A stretch of 64,000 bases of DNA from Hasllibacter sp. MH4015 (lineage in GTDB: Bacteria; Pseudomonadota; Alphaproteobacteria; Rhodobacterales; Rhodobacteraceae): assembly GCF_020177575.1 (NCBI RefSeq), contig NZ_JAHTBK010000001.1, forward strand, positions 2,167,875 to 2,231,874. Reading direction: 5' to 3'. Of the stretch, positions 9,803 to 18,693 are shown piece after piece (positions within the stretch are counted from its first letter, which is position 1; each line of letters opens with the position of its first letter). The notes beneath the pieces were generated by a model, which saw nothing but the letters and a program-made list of their open reading frames with translations, did not search any database and was not told the DNA's origin. The translations under genes were made by a program, and so were the position numbers.

Positions 9803-10146
9803 ATGGTCTGTCCTGTTGTCTGTCCGGGTGTCCGACCCCGGGGCGATCCCCGCGGGCCCGTTCCAGCGTCTGTTCACGTTGCGCCAGACCATATAGCGGG
9901 CCGACGTTCAAGACAGTGCTCTAAATTGTCTCACCCAAGAGTGCCGCGCAGCGGTGCTCGTAGCTCTGCAAGAGTGCCGCGCAGCGGTGCTCGTAGCTCT
10001 GCAAGAGTGCCGCGCAGCGGTGCGCGCAGGTGTCTCTTTGCCCAAAGAACCGGTATCCATGAACCCTGCCTCCGCTCAATTCTCAACGGGGTGTCGCACC
10101 CACCCCAAATCGCCTTATGTATGACCCCGAGACAGGAGCAGACTTC
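9803..10146. other. Divergent intergenic region between ctaC and tldD
   Basis: This 344-base gap must hold the promoters of the oxidase operon (minus) and tldD (plus). Its main visible feature is the 33-bp tandem repeat at 9936-10023, closer to tldD. I see no clear sigma-70 pair. The tldD ribosome site (AGGAG, 8 bases before ATG 10147) is at its right end. Confidence 0.7.
9936..10023. repeat. 33-bp tandem repeat (two full units and a 22-bp part)
   Basis: Units at 9936-9968 and 9969-10001 are identical over 33 bases; the third, 10002-10023, matches the first 22 bases and then diverges. Each unit begins CAAGAGTGCCGCGCAG and contains two interleaved GCNCGTAGC/GTGC-like words. As 33 is a multiple of three and about three helical turns, it could be a translated repeat or a stack of protein sites. 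It lies in non-coding space, so spaced binding sites or replication slippage are the likelier readings. Confidence 0.85.
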
Positions 10147-11571
10147 ATGGCCGACACATCCCCCTTCCGCCCGTTCGACACCCATCTGGACGAAGCCGCC
10201 GCCCTGCGCATCCTGCGCGCGGCCACCGATGGGGCGGAAGACGGGGAATTGTTCCTTGAGCGCCGCCGGTCCGAGGTGCTGGTCTTCGACGATGGCCGCA
10301 TCAAGAACGCCTCCTACGACGCGGCGCAGGGATTCGGCCTGCGCGCCGTTAAGGGGGAGGTTGCGGGCTACGCCCATTCCACGGAGCTTTCCGAGGCCGC
10401 CCTGCTACGCGCAGCCGAAACCGCGCGGCTGGCCGTGGGGGACGGGGGCGGCACGCTCGCCGATGCGCCGCGCGGGACGAACGAAAAGCTCTACACCGAT
10501 GACGACCCCATGGCGGGCGCGGAATTCGGTGTGAAGCTGGAGACGCTGGCCGAGATCGACGCCTTCGCCCGCGCCCTTGATCCGCGCATCGTGCAGGTCA
10601 GCGCCTCGATGGCCGCGTCGCATCAGGAGGTCGAGATCCTGCGCCCCGAAGGCACGCGGGTTTCCGACATTCGCCCGATGGTGCGCCTGAACGTCTCCGT
10701 CATCGTGGAGGAGAATGGCCGCCGCGAAAGCGGATCGGCGGGCGGTGGCGGGCGCGTGGGCCTTCTGGGCCTGATGGAGCGCGGCCATTGGGAATCGGTC
10801 GCCAGGGAAGCCCTGCGCATCGCCGTGGTGAACCTGTCGGCAGAACCCGCGCCTGCGGGCGTGATGGACGTGGCCCTTGGCCCCGGCTGGCCCGGTATCT
10901 TGCTGCACGAGGCCGTCGGTCACGGGCTGGAGGGCGATTTCAACCGCAAGAAGCAAAGCGCCTTTGCCGGCCTGATGGGGCAACGGGTGGCGGCCAAGGG
11001 CGTGACCGTGCTGGACGATGGCACGATCCCCGACCGCCGCGGCTCCATCTCCGTCGATGATGAGGGCACGCCGTCCAGCGCCACCACCCTGATCGAGGAC
11101 GGCATCCTCGTGGGTTACATGCAAGACCGTCAGAGCGCCCGCCTGATGGGGGTGGAGCCCACGGGCAACGGCCGCCGCCAGGGCTTCGACCACGCGCCGA
11201 TGACGCGGATGACGAACACCTACATGCTGGGTGGCGAGGCCGACCCCGGCGATATCGTGGCGGATGTGAAGGACGGGATTTATGCCGTGGGTTTCGGCGG
11301 CGGGCAGGTCGACATCACCAACGGCAAGTTCGTCTTCTCCTGCACGGAAGCCTACCGGGTGAAGAACGGCGTTGTCGGTGCGCCGGTGAAGGGTGCGACC
11401 CTGATCGGCGACGGCGCGACGGCGATGACGCAGGTGCGCGCCATCGGCAATGACATGGCGCTTGATCCGGGCATGGGGAATTGCGGCAAGAACGGCCAAT
11501 GGGTGCCGGTGGGCGTGGGGCAACCGACGCTGCTGATCGGCGGGCTGACGGTGGGCGGCTCCGCGGCTTGA
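10147..11571 (+). CDS. tldD: Metalloprotease TldD
   Basis: TldD works with TldE/PmbA as a cytoplasmic zinc protease that trims peptides (microcin B17, CcdA in E. coli). ATG 10147 gives 474 residues and has an AGGAG ribosome site 8 bases upstream; the ATG at 10117 lacks one. The zinc motif HEAVGH is at residues 254-259, with the usual GWPGILLHEAVGHGLEGDF context. The C-terminal GGLTVGGSAA end is typical of TldD. No tldE is visible in the window. Confidence 0.95.
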   Translation: MADTSPFRPFDTHLDEAAALRILRAATDGAEDGELFLERRRSEVLVFDDGRIKNASYDAAQGFGLRAVKGEVAGYAHSTELSEAALLRAAETARLAVGDGGGTLADAPRGTNEKLYTDDDPMAGAEFGVKLETLAEIDAFARALDPRIVQVSASMAASHQEVEILRPEGTRVSDIRPMVRLNVSVIVEENGRRESGSAGGGGRVGLLGLMERGHWESVAREALRIAVVNLSAEPAPAGVMDVALGPGWPGILLHEAVGHGLEGDFNRKKQSAFAGLMGQRVAAKGVTVLDDGTIPDRRGSISVDDEGTPSSATTLIEDGILVGYMQDRQSARLMGVEPTGNGRRQGFDHAPMTRMTNTYMLGGEADPGDIVADVKDGIYAVGFGGGQVDITNGKFVFSCTEAYRVKNGVVGAPVKGATLIGDGATAMTQVRAIGNDMALDPGMGNCGKNGQWVPVGVGQPTLLIGGLTVGGSAA

Positions 11572-11678
11572 GCACGATGGATGGCACTGCGGTTGACTGC
11601 CTTGGGGGGAACGGATGGCCCGAGACCGGGCGTTTGCCAGTAACCTTCCGTTAACCAATTGCCGCCAAGCCTGTGGCC

Positions 11679-12878
11679 ATGTGGACCGCACCCGATTCCC
11701 CGTCGCATTTCGCGGCTGATCCCTTCTTCTACGAGGCGCCGGTCTCCTATATCCCGCCGCCTGCGAGCGGAGAGGACGAGCGTCTGATGCGCCTGCGCCT
11801 GATCCGGTCGCGGCGGGTGGGGCCTGCGACGTATCTGCGACTTCTGTCCGAACACGGCTCCGCTGCCGCCGCGTTGCGGGCATTGCCGGAGGTTGCGAAG
11901 GCCGCGGGCGTGAAGGGGTATGAGCCCTGCCCCGAACCCGTGGTTCTGGCCGAATTGCGCGCCGCCGCCCGGGTGGGGGCACGGATGATCTGCCTCGGTG
12001 ATCCCGATTACCCCGCGATGCTGGCCGACACGTCCGACGCGCCGCCGATCCTGTGGTCGATGGGCCGGGCGAGCCTGCTGTCGAAACCCTGTGTGGCGAT
12101 TGTCGGCACGCGCAACGCCTCCGGCCTCGGCGCGCGAATGGCGCGGAAGCTGGCCGCCGACCTGGGGGAGGCCGGGTTCACCATCGTCTCGGGCCTTGCG
12201 CGCGGGATCGACGCGCTGGCCCATAAGGCGAGCCTGCCCGCCGGCACCATCGCGGTCCTCGCCGGTGGTGTCGATGTGGTCTATCCGGCGGAGAATGCGG
12301 CCCTTGCGGCGGAGATTGCGGAGACCGGGCTGCGCCTCTCCGAACAGCCGCTTGGCCTGCAACCGCAGGCCCGCCACTTCCCGCGCCGCAACCGCATCGT
12401 CTCGGGCCTCGCCCAGGGCGTGGTGGTGGTGGAGGCGGCGGCGCGCTCCGGCTCGCTCATCACAGCGCGGCTTGCGGGGGAACAGGGGCGGGAGGTGATG
12501 GCCGTGCCGGGCCACCCGATGGACAGCCGCGCGTCGGGGGCCAATATCTTGCTGCGCGACGGGGCCACGCTGATCCGCTCCGCCGACGATGTGTTGGAGG
12601 CATTGGGCCTGCCTGCCCCGGTTCGCGACACGGCCCCCGCCCGCGCGCCTGACCCGACCCGCGCATCCGAGGCGGCGCACACCGCACCGCCCCCGCCCGA
12701 CGCGCCGTTGGAGGGCCGCATTCTCGCCGCGCTTGGGCCGACGCCGCTGGCCGAGGATCAGCTGACCCGCGACATGCGCGCCCCGGCCCGCGACATGGCG
12801 CAGGCCCTTGCGGTGCTGGAAATGTCCGGTCGCATCACCCGCTCCGCCGGCGGCATGGTGCAGCTGGCGGGCGACTGA
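11679..12878 (+). CDS. dprA: DNA-processing protein DprA
   Basis: DprA binds incoming single-stranded DNA and loads RecA during natural transformation. From ATG 11679 the protein is 399 residues; a GTG two codons upstream is equally possible, and neither has a strong ribosome site. The order is an N-terminal SAM-like helical region (about 30-80), the Rossmann-like DprA domain with VGTRNASGLGARMA, GLARGIDALAHKA and the SGSLITARLAGEQGREV segment, a proline-rich linker, and a C-terminal winged-helix domain (about 340-399). It precedes topA, a frequent pairing in bacteria. Confidence 0.95.
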   Translation: MWTAPDSPSHFAADPFFYEAPVSYIPPPASGEDERLMRLRLIRSRRVGPATYLRLLSEHGSAAAALRALPEVAKAAGVKGYEPCPEPVVLAELRAAARVGARMICLGDPDYPAMLADTSDAPPILWSMGRASLLSKPCVAIVGTRNASGLGARMARKLAADLGEAGFTIVSGLARGIDALAHKASLPAGTIAVLAGGVDVVYPAENAALAAEIAETGLRLSEQPLGLQPQARHFPRRNRIVSGLAQGVVVVEAAARSGSLITARLAGEQGREVMAVPGHPMDSRASGANILLRDGATLIRSADDVLEALGLPAPVRDTAPARAPDPTRASEAAHTAPPPPDAPLEGRILAALGPTPLAEDQLTRDMRAPARDMAQALAVLEMSGRITRSAGGMVQLAGD

Positions 12879-13022
12879 CGCGCAAGACGTCCGTTGATTT
12901 CGGCCATCCCTGGGCGGCGGCTTGGCCACGCGGGGACCAATCGCACGGCCCGCATTGACATCCCCACCCAAGGCCCCACATGTTCCGCCGCCAGTCCAAT
13001 CCCGTGAAAAGGTGATCCATCC

Positions 13023-15731
13023 ATGCCCGTTGTTGTTGTCGAATCCCCGGCCAAGGCCAAGACAATCAACAAGTATCTGGGCAGTGATTACACCGTTCTC
13101 GCCTCCTTCGGACATGTGCGGGACCTGCCGCCCAAGGACGGCTCCGTCGACCCCGAAGAGGGGTTCGCGATGAAGTGGGAAATCGCGGCGGATTCCAAGA
13201 AGCATGTGAAAGCCATCGTCGATGCGCTGAAGGATGACCCGTCCCTGATCCTCGCCACCGACCCCGACAGGGAGGGGGAGGCGATCAGCTGGCACCTGCA
13301 AGAGGCGCTGACGTCTCGCAAGGCGATCAAGAAGGACACGCCCGTCAGCCGCGTGACGTTCAACGCGATCACCAAGGACGCCGTGACCAAGGCCATGGCG
13401 GAGCCGCGCCAGGTCGACATGGAACTGGTGGAAGCCTACCTCGCCCGCCGCGCGCTGGACTATTTGGTGGGCTTCAACCTGTCGCCGGTCCTGTGGCGGA
13501 AACTGCCCGGTGCCAAATCGGCGGGGCGCGTGCAATCGGTCTGCCTGCGCCTGATCGTGGAACGCGAGATGGAGATCGAGGCGTTCCGCCCCCGCGAATA
13601 CTGGTCGGTCCGCGCCATCCTCGACACGCCCCGCGGCCAGTCGATCGAGGCGCGCCTCGTCACGCTCGGCGGCAAGAAGCTCGACCGCTACGACCTGCCC
13701 AACGCCGCGGAAGCGGGGCTGGCGGTGCAGGCCGTCTCCTCCCGCGCGCTCAGCGTCACGAATGTGGAGGCCAAACCCGCCAACCGCAATCCCGCCCCGC
13801 CCTTCATGACCTCCACCCTCCAGCAGGAGGCGAGCCGCAAATTCGGCATGGGTGCGCGGCAATGCATGTCCACCGCGCAGCGCCTTTACGAGGCCGGGCA
13901 CATCACCTATATGCGGACCGATGGCATCGACATGGCGCCCGAAGCGGTGACCCAAGCCCGCGACGCGATCAAGGACCGCTACGGCGACGCCTATGTCCCC
14001 GGCAAGCCACGCATCTACAAGAACAAGGCAAAGAACGCGCAGGAGGCCCATGAATGCGTGCGCCCCACCGACATGTCCAAGGCCGCCGATGACCTGAAAC
14101 TGTCCGAGGATGACCAGCGCAAGCTCTATGACCTGATCTGGAAGCGCACCATTGCGTCCCAGATGGAAGCCGCGCGAATGGAGCGGACGACGGTGACGAT
14201 CGGGTCCGCCGACGACCAGGTGGAATTGCGCGCAACCGGTCAGGTCGTGCTCTTCGACGGGTTCCTGAAGGTCTACGAGGAAGGGCGCGATGACGTCCAG
14301 GCCGACGAAGAGGATGGCAAGCGCCTGCCGCAGGTCAGCCAGGGCGACGCGCTGAAACCCGCGACCCAGGCGCTTGGCGCGGATTACGCGAAACTCGCGG
14401 GCGACGATCTTGTAGAAGATGACGCGGGCGAATTGCGCCGCTCCAAGGCCGCGATCCTGTCGGCCAATGGCGCGGTTCTGGGCCAACAGCACCACACCGC
14501 CCCCCCGCCGCGCTATACCGAGGCGACGCTCGTGAAGCGGATGGAGGAACTCGGCATCGGGCGCCCCTCCACCTATGCCTCGATCATGGATACGATCCAG
14601 AACCGCGGCTACGTGATCAAGGACAAGGGCCGCCTGATCCCGGAGGACAAGGGGCGGCTCGTGACCGTCTTTCTGTCCAACTATTTCCGCAAATACGTGG
14701 GCTATGACTTCACCGCCGACCTGGAAAACCAGCTTGATGAGGTGAGTGCGGGCGATCGCCATTACAAGGACGTGCTGGATCGGTTCTGGAAGGATTTCCA
14801 CGCCGCGATCGAGGAAACGGCCGAGCTGCGGATCACCGAGGTGCTCGAAAAGATCAACGAGGTGCTGGAGCCGCACCTGTTCCCCGCCAAGGAGGACGGA
14901 TCCGACCCGCGCCTCTGCCCCAATTGCGGCAAGGGGCGTCTGTCGATGCGCACGGCGCGGGCGGGCGGCGCGTTTATCGGCTGCTCCAACTACCCCGAAT
15001 GCCGCTACACCCGTGCCTTCGGCCCGCCACAGGAAGGCGCGGATCAGACGGGCGACATCCTCGGGCCAGACGGAAAGATGCTCGGCGTCGATCCCGACAC
15101 GTCCGAGAAGGTGACGCTGCGTACGGGTCGTTTCGGGCCGTACGTTCAACTGGGCGACGTGACCGAGGAGAACAAGAAGCCGCCGCGCGCGTCGCTTCCC
15201 AAGGGGTGGGAAGTTGACGATATCGACCTCGAAAAGGCGCTGACGCTGTTGTCCCTGCCGCGCAAGGTCGGCGATCACCCGGAAGATGGCGAACCGGTGG
15301 AGGCCGGGATCGGGCGCTATGGGCCTTACGTGAAGCACGGTCGCATCTACGCCAACCTGCCGGAGGTGGAGGAAGTGTTCACCGTCGGCATGAACCGCGC
15401 GGTCGAATTGATCGCCCAAAAGGCCGCCGGGCGCGGCGGACGCGGGCAGGCGGCCGCCCCGCTCAAGGAATTGGGCGAACACCCCGAGGAGGGCGGCCCG
15501 GTGCAGGTCATGAAAGGCCGCTACGGGCCGTACGTGAAATGGGCAAAGATCAACGCGACACTGCCCAAGGATGTCGATCCCGAAGCCGTGACGATGGAAA
15601 AGGCCGTTGAGGTGTTGAACGAGAAGATCGCCAAGGGCGGCAAGGGCACCGGCAAGCGTAAGGCGGCGGCGAAAAAGCCCGCGGCCAAGAAGAAGGCACC
15701 CGCGAAAAAAGCGGCGAAATCCGCCGAATAG
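13023..15731 (+). CDS. topA: DNA topoisomerase I
   Basis: Type IA topoisomerase that relaxes negative supercoils. The 902 residues hold the Toprim domain (VVVVESPAKAKTINKYLG at the start, DPDREGEA at about 80), the active-site tyrosine Y296 in TYMRTDG, and one CX2C zinc ribbon (CPNCGKG, with GCSNYPEC) near 632. Three GR(F/Y)GPYV repeats follow, as in the actinobacterial and alphaproteobacterial C-terminal class, and a lysine/alanine tail (KKPAAKKKAPAKKAAK) that should bind DNA. It begins 144 bases after dprA. Confidence 0.97.
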   Translation: MPVVVVESPAKAKTINKYLGSDYTVLASFGHVRDLPPKDGSVDPEEGFAMKWEIAADSKKHVKAIVDALKDDPSLILATDPDREGEAISWHLQEALTSRKAIKKDTPVSRVTFNAITKDAVTKAMAEPRQVDMELVEAYLARRALDYLVGFNLSPVLWRKLPGAKSAGRVQSVCLRLIVEREMEIEAFRPREYWSVRAILDTPRGQSIEARLVTLGGKKLDRYDLPNAAEAGLAVQAVSSRALSVTNVEAKPANRNPAPPFMTSTLQQEASRKFGMGARQCMSTAQRLYEAGHITYMRTDGIDMAPEAVTQARDAIKDRYGDAYVPGKPRIYKNKAKNAQEAHECVRPTDMSKAADDLKLSEDDQRKLYDLIWKRTIASQMEAARMERTTVTIGSADDQVELRATGQVVLFDGFLKVYEEGRDDVQADEEDGKRLPQVSQGDALKPATQALGADYAKLAGDDLVEDDAGELRRSKAAILSANGAVLGQQHHTAPPPRYTEATLVKRMEELGIGRPSTYASIMDTIQNRGYVIKDKGRLIPEDKGRLVTVFLSNYFRKYVGYDFTADLENQLDEVSAGDRHYKDVLDRFWKDFHAAIEETAELRITEVLEKINEVLEPHLFPAKEDGSDPRLCPNCGKGRLSMRTARAGGAFIGCSNYPECRYTRAFGPPQEGADQTGDILGPDGKMLGVDPDTSEKVTLRTGRFGPYVQLGDVTEENKKPPRASLPKGWEVDDIDLEKALTLLSLPRKVGDHPEDGEPVEAGIGRYGPYVKHGRIYANLPEVEEVFTVGMNRAVELIAQKAAGRGGRGQAAAPLKELGEHPEEGGPVQVMKGRYGPYVKWAKINATLPKDVDPEAVTMEKAVEVLNEKIAKGGKGTGKRKAAAKKPAAKKKAPAKKAAKSAE

Positions 15732-15800
15732 ACGTGCCCGATGGCGATGCGGGGCGGGCAAGGCCTTGATCTTGCGGCCCCCGCGCCCGAAATCGGTTCC

Positions 15801-16394
15801 ATGGCTGATTCAACGCCCCTTGCTCCGAACGCCGAAGCACTCGATTTCCTGCTGACCCGCCGGTCACGCCCGCCACGCATGATGGGCCGGCGCGCGCCCG
15901 ACCCCGACACGCTGCGCATCCTGCTGACCGCCGCTGTCCGCGTCCCGGACCATGGCAAGCTGGAGCCATGGCGCTTCCTGCTGCTCGATGCGCCCGCCTG
16001 CCAACGCCTTGCGGCACTGACCCGCACGCGTGGTGCCGCCCTGGGGATCGAGGCAAAGCGGATCGAAAAGGATGCCTCGGGCTTCGCGGATGCGCCGCTC
16101 ATCGCCGCCGTCATCTCCAGCCCCAAATCCGAAAGCCTCGTGCCCGAGCGGGAGCAATATGCATCCGCCGCCGCGGTATGCCTGTCGCTGCTCAATGCCA
16201 GCCTCGCCGCCGGATGGGGGGCCGTGTGGCTGACCGGTTGGCGCGCCACGGATCGTCCGTTTCTGACGCAGGGGCTTGGCCTTTTCCCCCATGAAAGTGT
16301 CGCGGGCTACGTCCACATAGCGGATGAGGCGCGCGTTCCCCCCGACCGCCCTCGCCCCGATGTCGATGCGCTAACCACCTGGATCAAGACATGA
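15801..16394 (+). CDS. Nitroreductase family protein (YdjA-like)
   Basis: FMN-dependent NAD(P)H oxidoreductase of the short, YdjA-like branch, 197 residues from ATG 15801. The phosphate-binding RRSRPPRMM at the N-terminus and PDHGKLEPWRFLLLD are family features; GWGAVWLTGWRA is the flavin-contact helix. An upstream ATG at 15741 would add 20 unconserved residues, so the shorter start is preferred, though no strong ribosome site is seen for either. Its stop overlaps the next gene by four bases (ATGA). The physiological substrate is unknown. Confidence 0.85.
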   Translation: MADSTPLAPNAEALDFLLTRRSRPPRMMGRRAPDPDTLRILLTAAVRVPDHGKLEPWRFLLLDAPACQRLAALTRTRGAALGIEAKRIEKDASGFADAPLIAAVISSPKSESLVPEREQYASAAAVCLSLLNASLAAGWGAVWLTGWRATDRPFLTQGLGLFPHESVAGYVHIADEARVPPDRPRPDVDALTTWIKT

Positions 16395-17104
16395 TTTTCA
16401 CCGCGTTCCTGAAGGCCCTGGGCCAATTGACCGACAGCCGCTTCCTCGGTGTCCTGGGCCTTGGACTGGTGCTGACCATCGGCCTTTTGGTGGGATTCTA
16501 CGCGCTTTTCGCTGGTGTCGTGGGTTGGTTCGTGCCCGACACCTTCACCCTGCCCTGGATCGGAGAGGTGAACTGGATCGATAACGCCCTGACCATCGCG
16601 GGCATTCCGCTGATGCTGGTCTTGTCGATTTTCCTGATGGTCCCGGTCTCCGCCGCGTTCATGGGCATCTTCCTGGACCGCGTGTCGGAGGCGGTGGAGG
16701 ATCAGCATTATCCCGGCCTGCCGCCCGCGCGCGGGCTGACCATCGGCGAAGCCCTTGTGGACGTTGCGAAATTTCTCGGCATCCTGACCGTCGTCAACAT
16801 CCTTGCGCTGCTGTTTTACCTGATCTCCGGGCCCTTCGCGCCACTGGTCTTTTGGGTAGTGAATGGCATCCTGCTCGGTCGCGAATACGGGCAGATGGTG
16901 GCGCTGCGCCGCAACGACGCGCGCGGCGCGGCGGAGTTTCGCAAGCGCAACCGCCCGACGCTCTTTGCCGCGGGCGTGTTGATGGCCGTGCCGTTGACGA
17001 TCCCTGTGGTGAACATCCTCGTCCCGATCCTGGGCGCCGCGACGTTCACCCATCTCTACCACATGCTCAATCGCGCGGGGGCGCGCCCATCCCGAACCGC
17101 GTGA
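16391..17104 (+). CDS. EI24 domain membrane protein
   Basis: A 237-residue inner-membrane protein with about four to five hydrophobic segments (around 20-45, 66-95, 133-165 and 198-220), matching the EI24/CysZ-like domain. CysZ proteins import sulfate, but many alphaproteobacterial EI24 members have no proven role, so transport is an inference only. It is coupled to the nitroreductase by an ATGA overlap. Its 3' end overlaps the convergent DUF1467 gene by 38 bases. Confidence 0.8.
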   Translation: MIFTAFLKALGQLTDSRFLGVLGLGLVLTIGLLVGFYALFAGVVGWFVPDTFTLPWIGEVNWIDNALTIAGIPLMLVLSIFLMVPVSAAFMGIFLDRVSEAVEDQHYPGLPPARGLTIGEALVDVAKFLGILTVVNILALLFYLISGPFAPLVFWVVNGILLGREYGQMVALRRNDARGAAEFRKRNRPTLFAAGVLMAVPLTIPVVNILVPILGAATFTHLYHMLNRAGARPSRTA

Positions 17105-17354
17105 ACAGGTCGATATCGTCCAGCGTGATCAGATCGAAGATGATGATCGACGCGATCACGACCCAGATGAAGGCGGCCACGATGCTGGTCCAGACGACGC
17201 GCCGCTTCAACTGCGCATCTGCGGGCGCGGAGCCGTGGGTGCCGGCCACCCGTTCGCCCGCTTCGTCCTGGCTCGTCACCCCCACCTGCAACGCAATCAG
17301 AAGCGTCATGAACCAGATGATCGCGTAGAGCACGATGCCGGTGACGATCCCCAT
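17067..17354 (-). CDS. DUF1467 family membrane protein
   Basis: A 95-residue protein with two membrane helices (about 5-25 and 53-77) joined by a polar loop. This is the DUF1467 family found next to mce in alphaproteobacteria. The start shares one base with the mce stop (TGATG). No function is established for the family; the constant pairing with methylmalonyl-CoA epimerase is noted but does not define a role for a membrane protein. Confidence 0.88.
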   Translation of the reverse strand: MGIVTGIVLYAIIWFMTLLIALQVGVTSQDEAGERVAGTHGSAPADAQLKRRVVWTSIVAAFIWVVIASIIIFDLITLDDIDLFTRFGMGAPPRD

Positions 17355-17758
17355 CAGACCTGCTCCAGCTCCACCAGCGTGCCGGTGAAATCCTTGGGAT
17401 GGAGGAAGAGGACCGGTTTGCCATGGGCGCCGATCTTGGGCTCCCCATTGCCCAAGACACGGGCCCCTTCGGCTTGCAACTTGTCTCGCGCCGCTAGGAT
17501 ATCCTCGACCTCATAGCAAAGATGATGGATGCCGCCGGACGGATTTTTTTCCAGAAACCCACCTATGGGGGAGTTATCCCCAAGCGGATAGAGAAGCTCG
17601 ATCTTGGTGTTCGGCAGCTCGATGAAGACCACCGTCACACCGTGATCCGGCTCGTCCTGGGGGGCACCGACCTTGGCCCCGAGCGTGTCGCGGTATTGCG
17701 CGGCGGCAGCGTCGAGGTCGGGAACGGCGATGGCGACGTGGTTCAGGCGTCCGATCAT
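17354..17758 (-). CDS. mce: Methylmalonyl-CoA epimerase
   Basis: Interconverts (2R)- and (2S)-methylmalonyl-CoA in propionyl-CoA degradation. The 134-residue protein is a vicinal-oxygen-chelate fold dimer with both half-motifs visible: NHVAIAVPDLD at the start and IHHLCYEVED in the second half. Probable metal ligands are H7, H79 and E130. The gene is divergent from the response regulator and tightly coupled to DUF1467. Confidence 0.94.
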   Translation of the reverse strand: MIGRLNHVAIAVPDLDAAAAQYRDTLGAKVGAPQDEPDHGVTVVFIELPNTKIELLYPLGDNSPIGGFLEKNPSGGIHHLCYEVEDILAARDKLQAEGARVLGNGEPKIGAHGKPVLFLHPKDFTGTLVELEQV

Positions 17759-17963
17759 GGGGGCTCTCCCATTGGGGTTGCGTCAGGCTTGGTCCGCATA
17801 TGGCCCGGGGCCGGCGCGACGGCAAGATCGTCCGGTGTCGCATGGCGAAAGCGGTCGCGTTTACCGCTCGTAAACCTTGCGCATGCGACATCTGGACAGC
17901 GTCCGGGGGAATCGGTTCCGCCGACACATGCCGGGCAGCCACAGGACATTTGGGGGATTTGAC

Positions 17964-18668
17964 ATGGACGACCGCAAAGAATTCGACCTTCACCCGCAAC
18001 CGACGGCGGAACGGCCCCTGCTGGGGCTCACCATCCTCGTGGTGGAGGACAGCCGCTATGCGTCCGAAGCGATCCGGTTGATGTCCATGCGGTCGGGTGC
18101 GCGGTTGCGACGGGCCGATTGCCTTGCTTCCGCCGAACGGCACCTCAACGTCTATTCGCCGACCGTCGCCATCGTGGACCTCGGCCTGCCGGACGGCTCC
18201 GGCCTCGATCTGATCCGCAAGATGGCCGATGCCTCGCCGCGCGTGCAGGTCATCCTCGGCACATCCGGCGCGGAGCGGGAGGAGGCGGAAAGACAGGTCA
18301 TCGCCGCGGGTGCGGATGGCTTCATCCCCAAGCCCGTGTCCAGCATTGCCGCCTATCAGGCCGCGATCCTTGCGCATCTGCCGCTGGACCGGCACCCCAA
18401 GGGCCCGCGGGAGGTTGCGGTGACCGCCATCGACCCCGACCCCCTCGCCCTGCGGGAGGATCTGAGCCACGCAATGGACCTCTTGGCGCTCGACACGCCG
18501 CCTGTCAGCTACCTCAAGCCATTCCTGATCGGCGTGGCGCGCGGGATCGACGATGACGATTTGGAAAAGCAGGCCCACGCCATGCCCGAAACGCTGCCCG
18601 CACCCGACCGCGCGGCGCTTCGCGCGTTCCTTTCGGGCCGCATCCAGGCGGTGCCGGGGGTGATCTGA
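17964..18668 (+). CDS. Response regulator with CheY-like receiver domain
   Basis: A 234-residue protein: an N-terminal tail, a receiver domain (about 22-145) and a C-terminal segment (145-234) that matches no output domain I recognise. The receiver residues are complete: acidic pair E28/D29, phospho-acceptor D72, threonine T100 and lysine K123. ATG 17964 follows a GGGGGA ribosome site by 6 bases; longer in-frame starts lack one. No kinase is adjacent. The output may be protein-protein interaction. It is separated from mce by a 205-base divergent gap. Confidence 0.85.
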   Translation: MDDRKEFDLHPQPTAERPLLGLTILVVEDSRYASEAIRLMSMRSGARLRRADCLASAERHLNVYSPTVAIVDLGLPDGSGLDLIRKMADASPRVQVILGTSGAEREEAERQVIAAGADGFIPKPVSSIAAYQAAILAHLPLDRHPKGPREVAVTAIDPDPLALREDLSHAMDLLALDTPPVSYLKPFLIGVARGIDDDDLEKQAHAMPETLPAPDRAALRAFLSGRIQAVPGVI

Positions 18669-18693
18669 AGCAACCCGCCCCTGCCCTTGGCGC

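Noticed and set aside
9936-10023. CRISPR array
   Set aside because: The 33-bp units are adjacent with no spacers and no cas genes are present.
8237-10534. 765-residue plus-strand frame spanning ctaB and ctaC
   Set aside because: Antisense to clear cytochrome oxidase genes with intact copper ligands.
11352-15761. Very long open frame on the minus strand opposite dprA, topA and tldD
   Set aside because: It is antisense to three well-recognised genes, has low-complexity Arg/Gly/His composition and no family match; high-GC codon bias leaves the opposite strand open.
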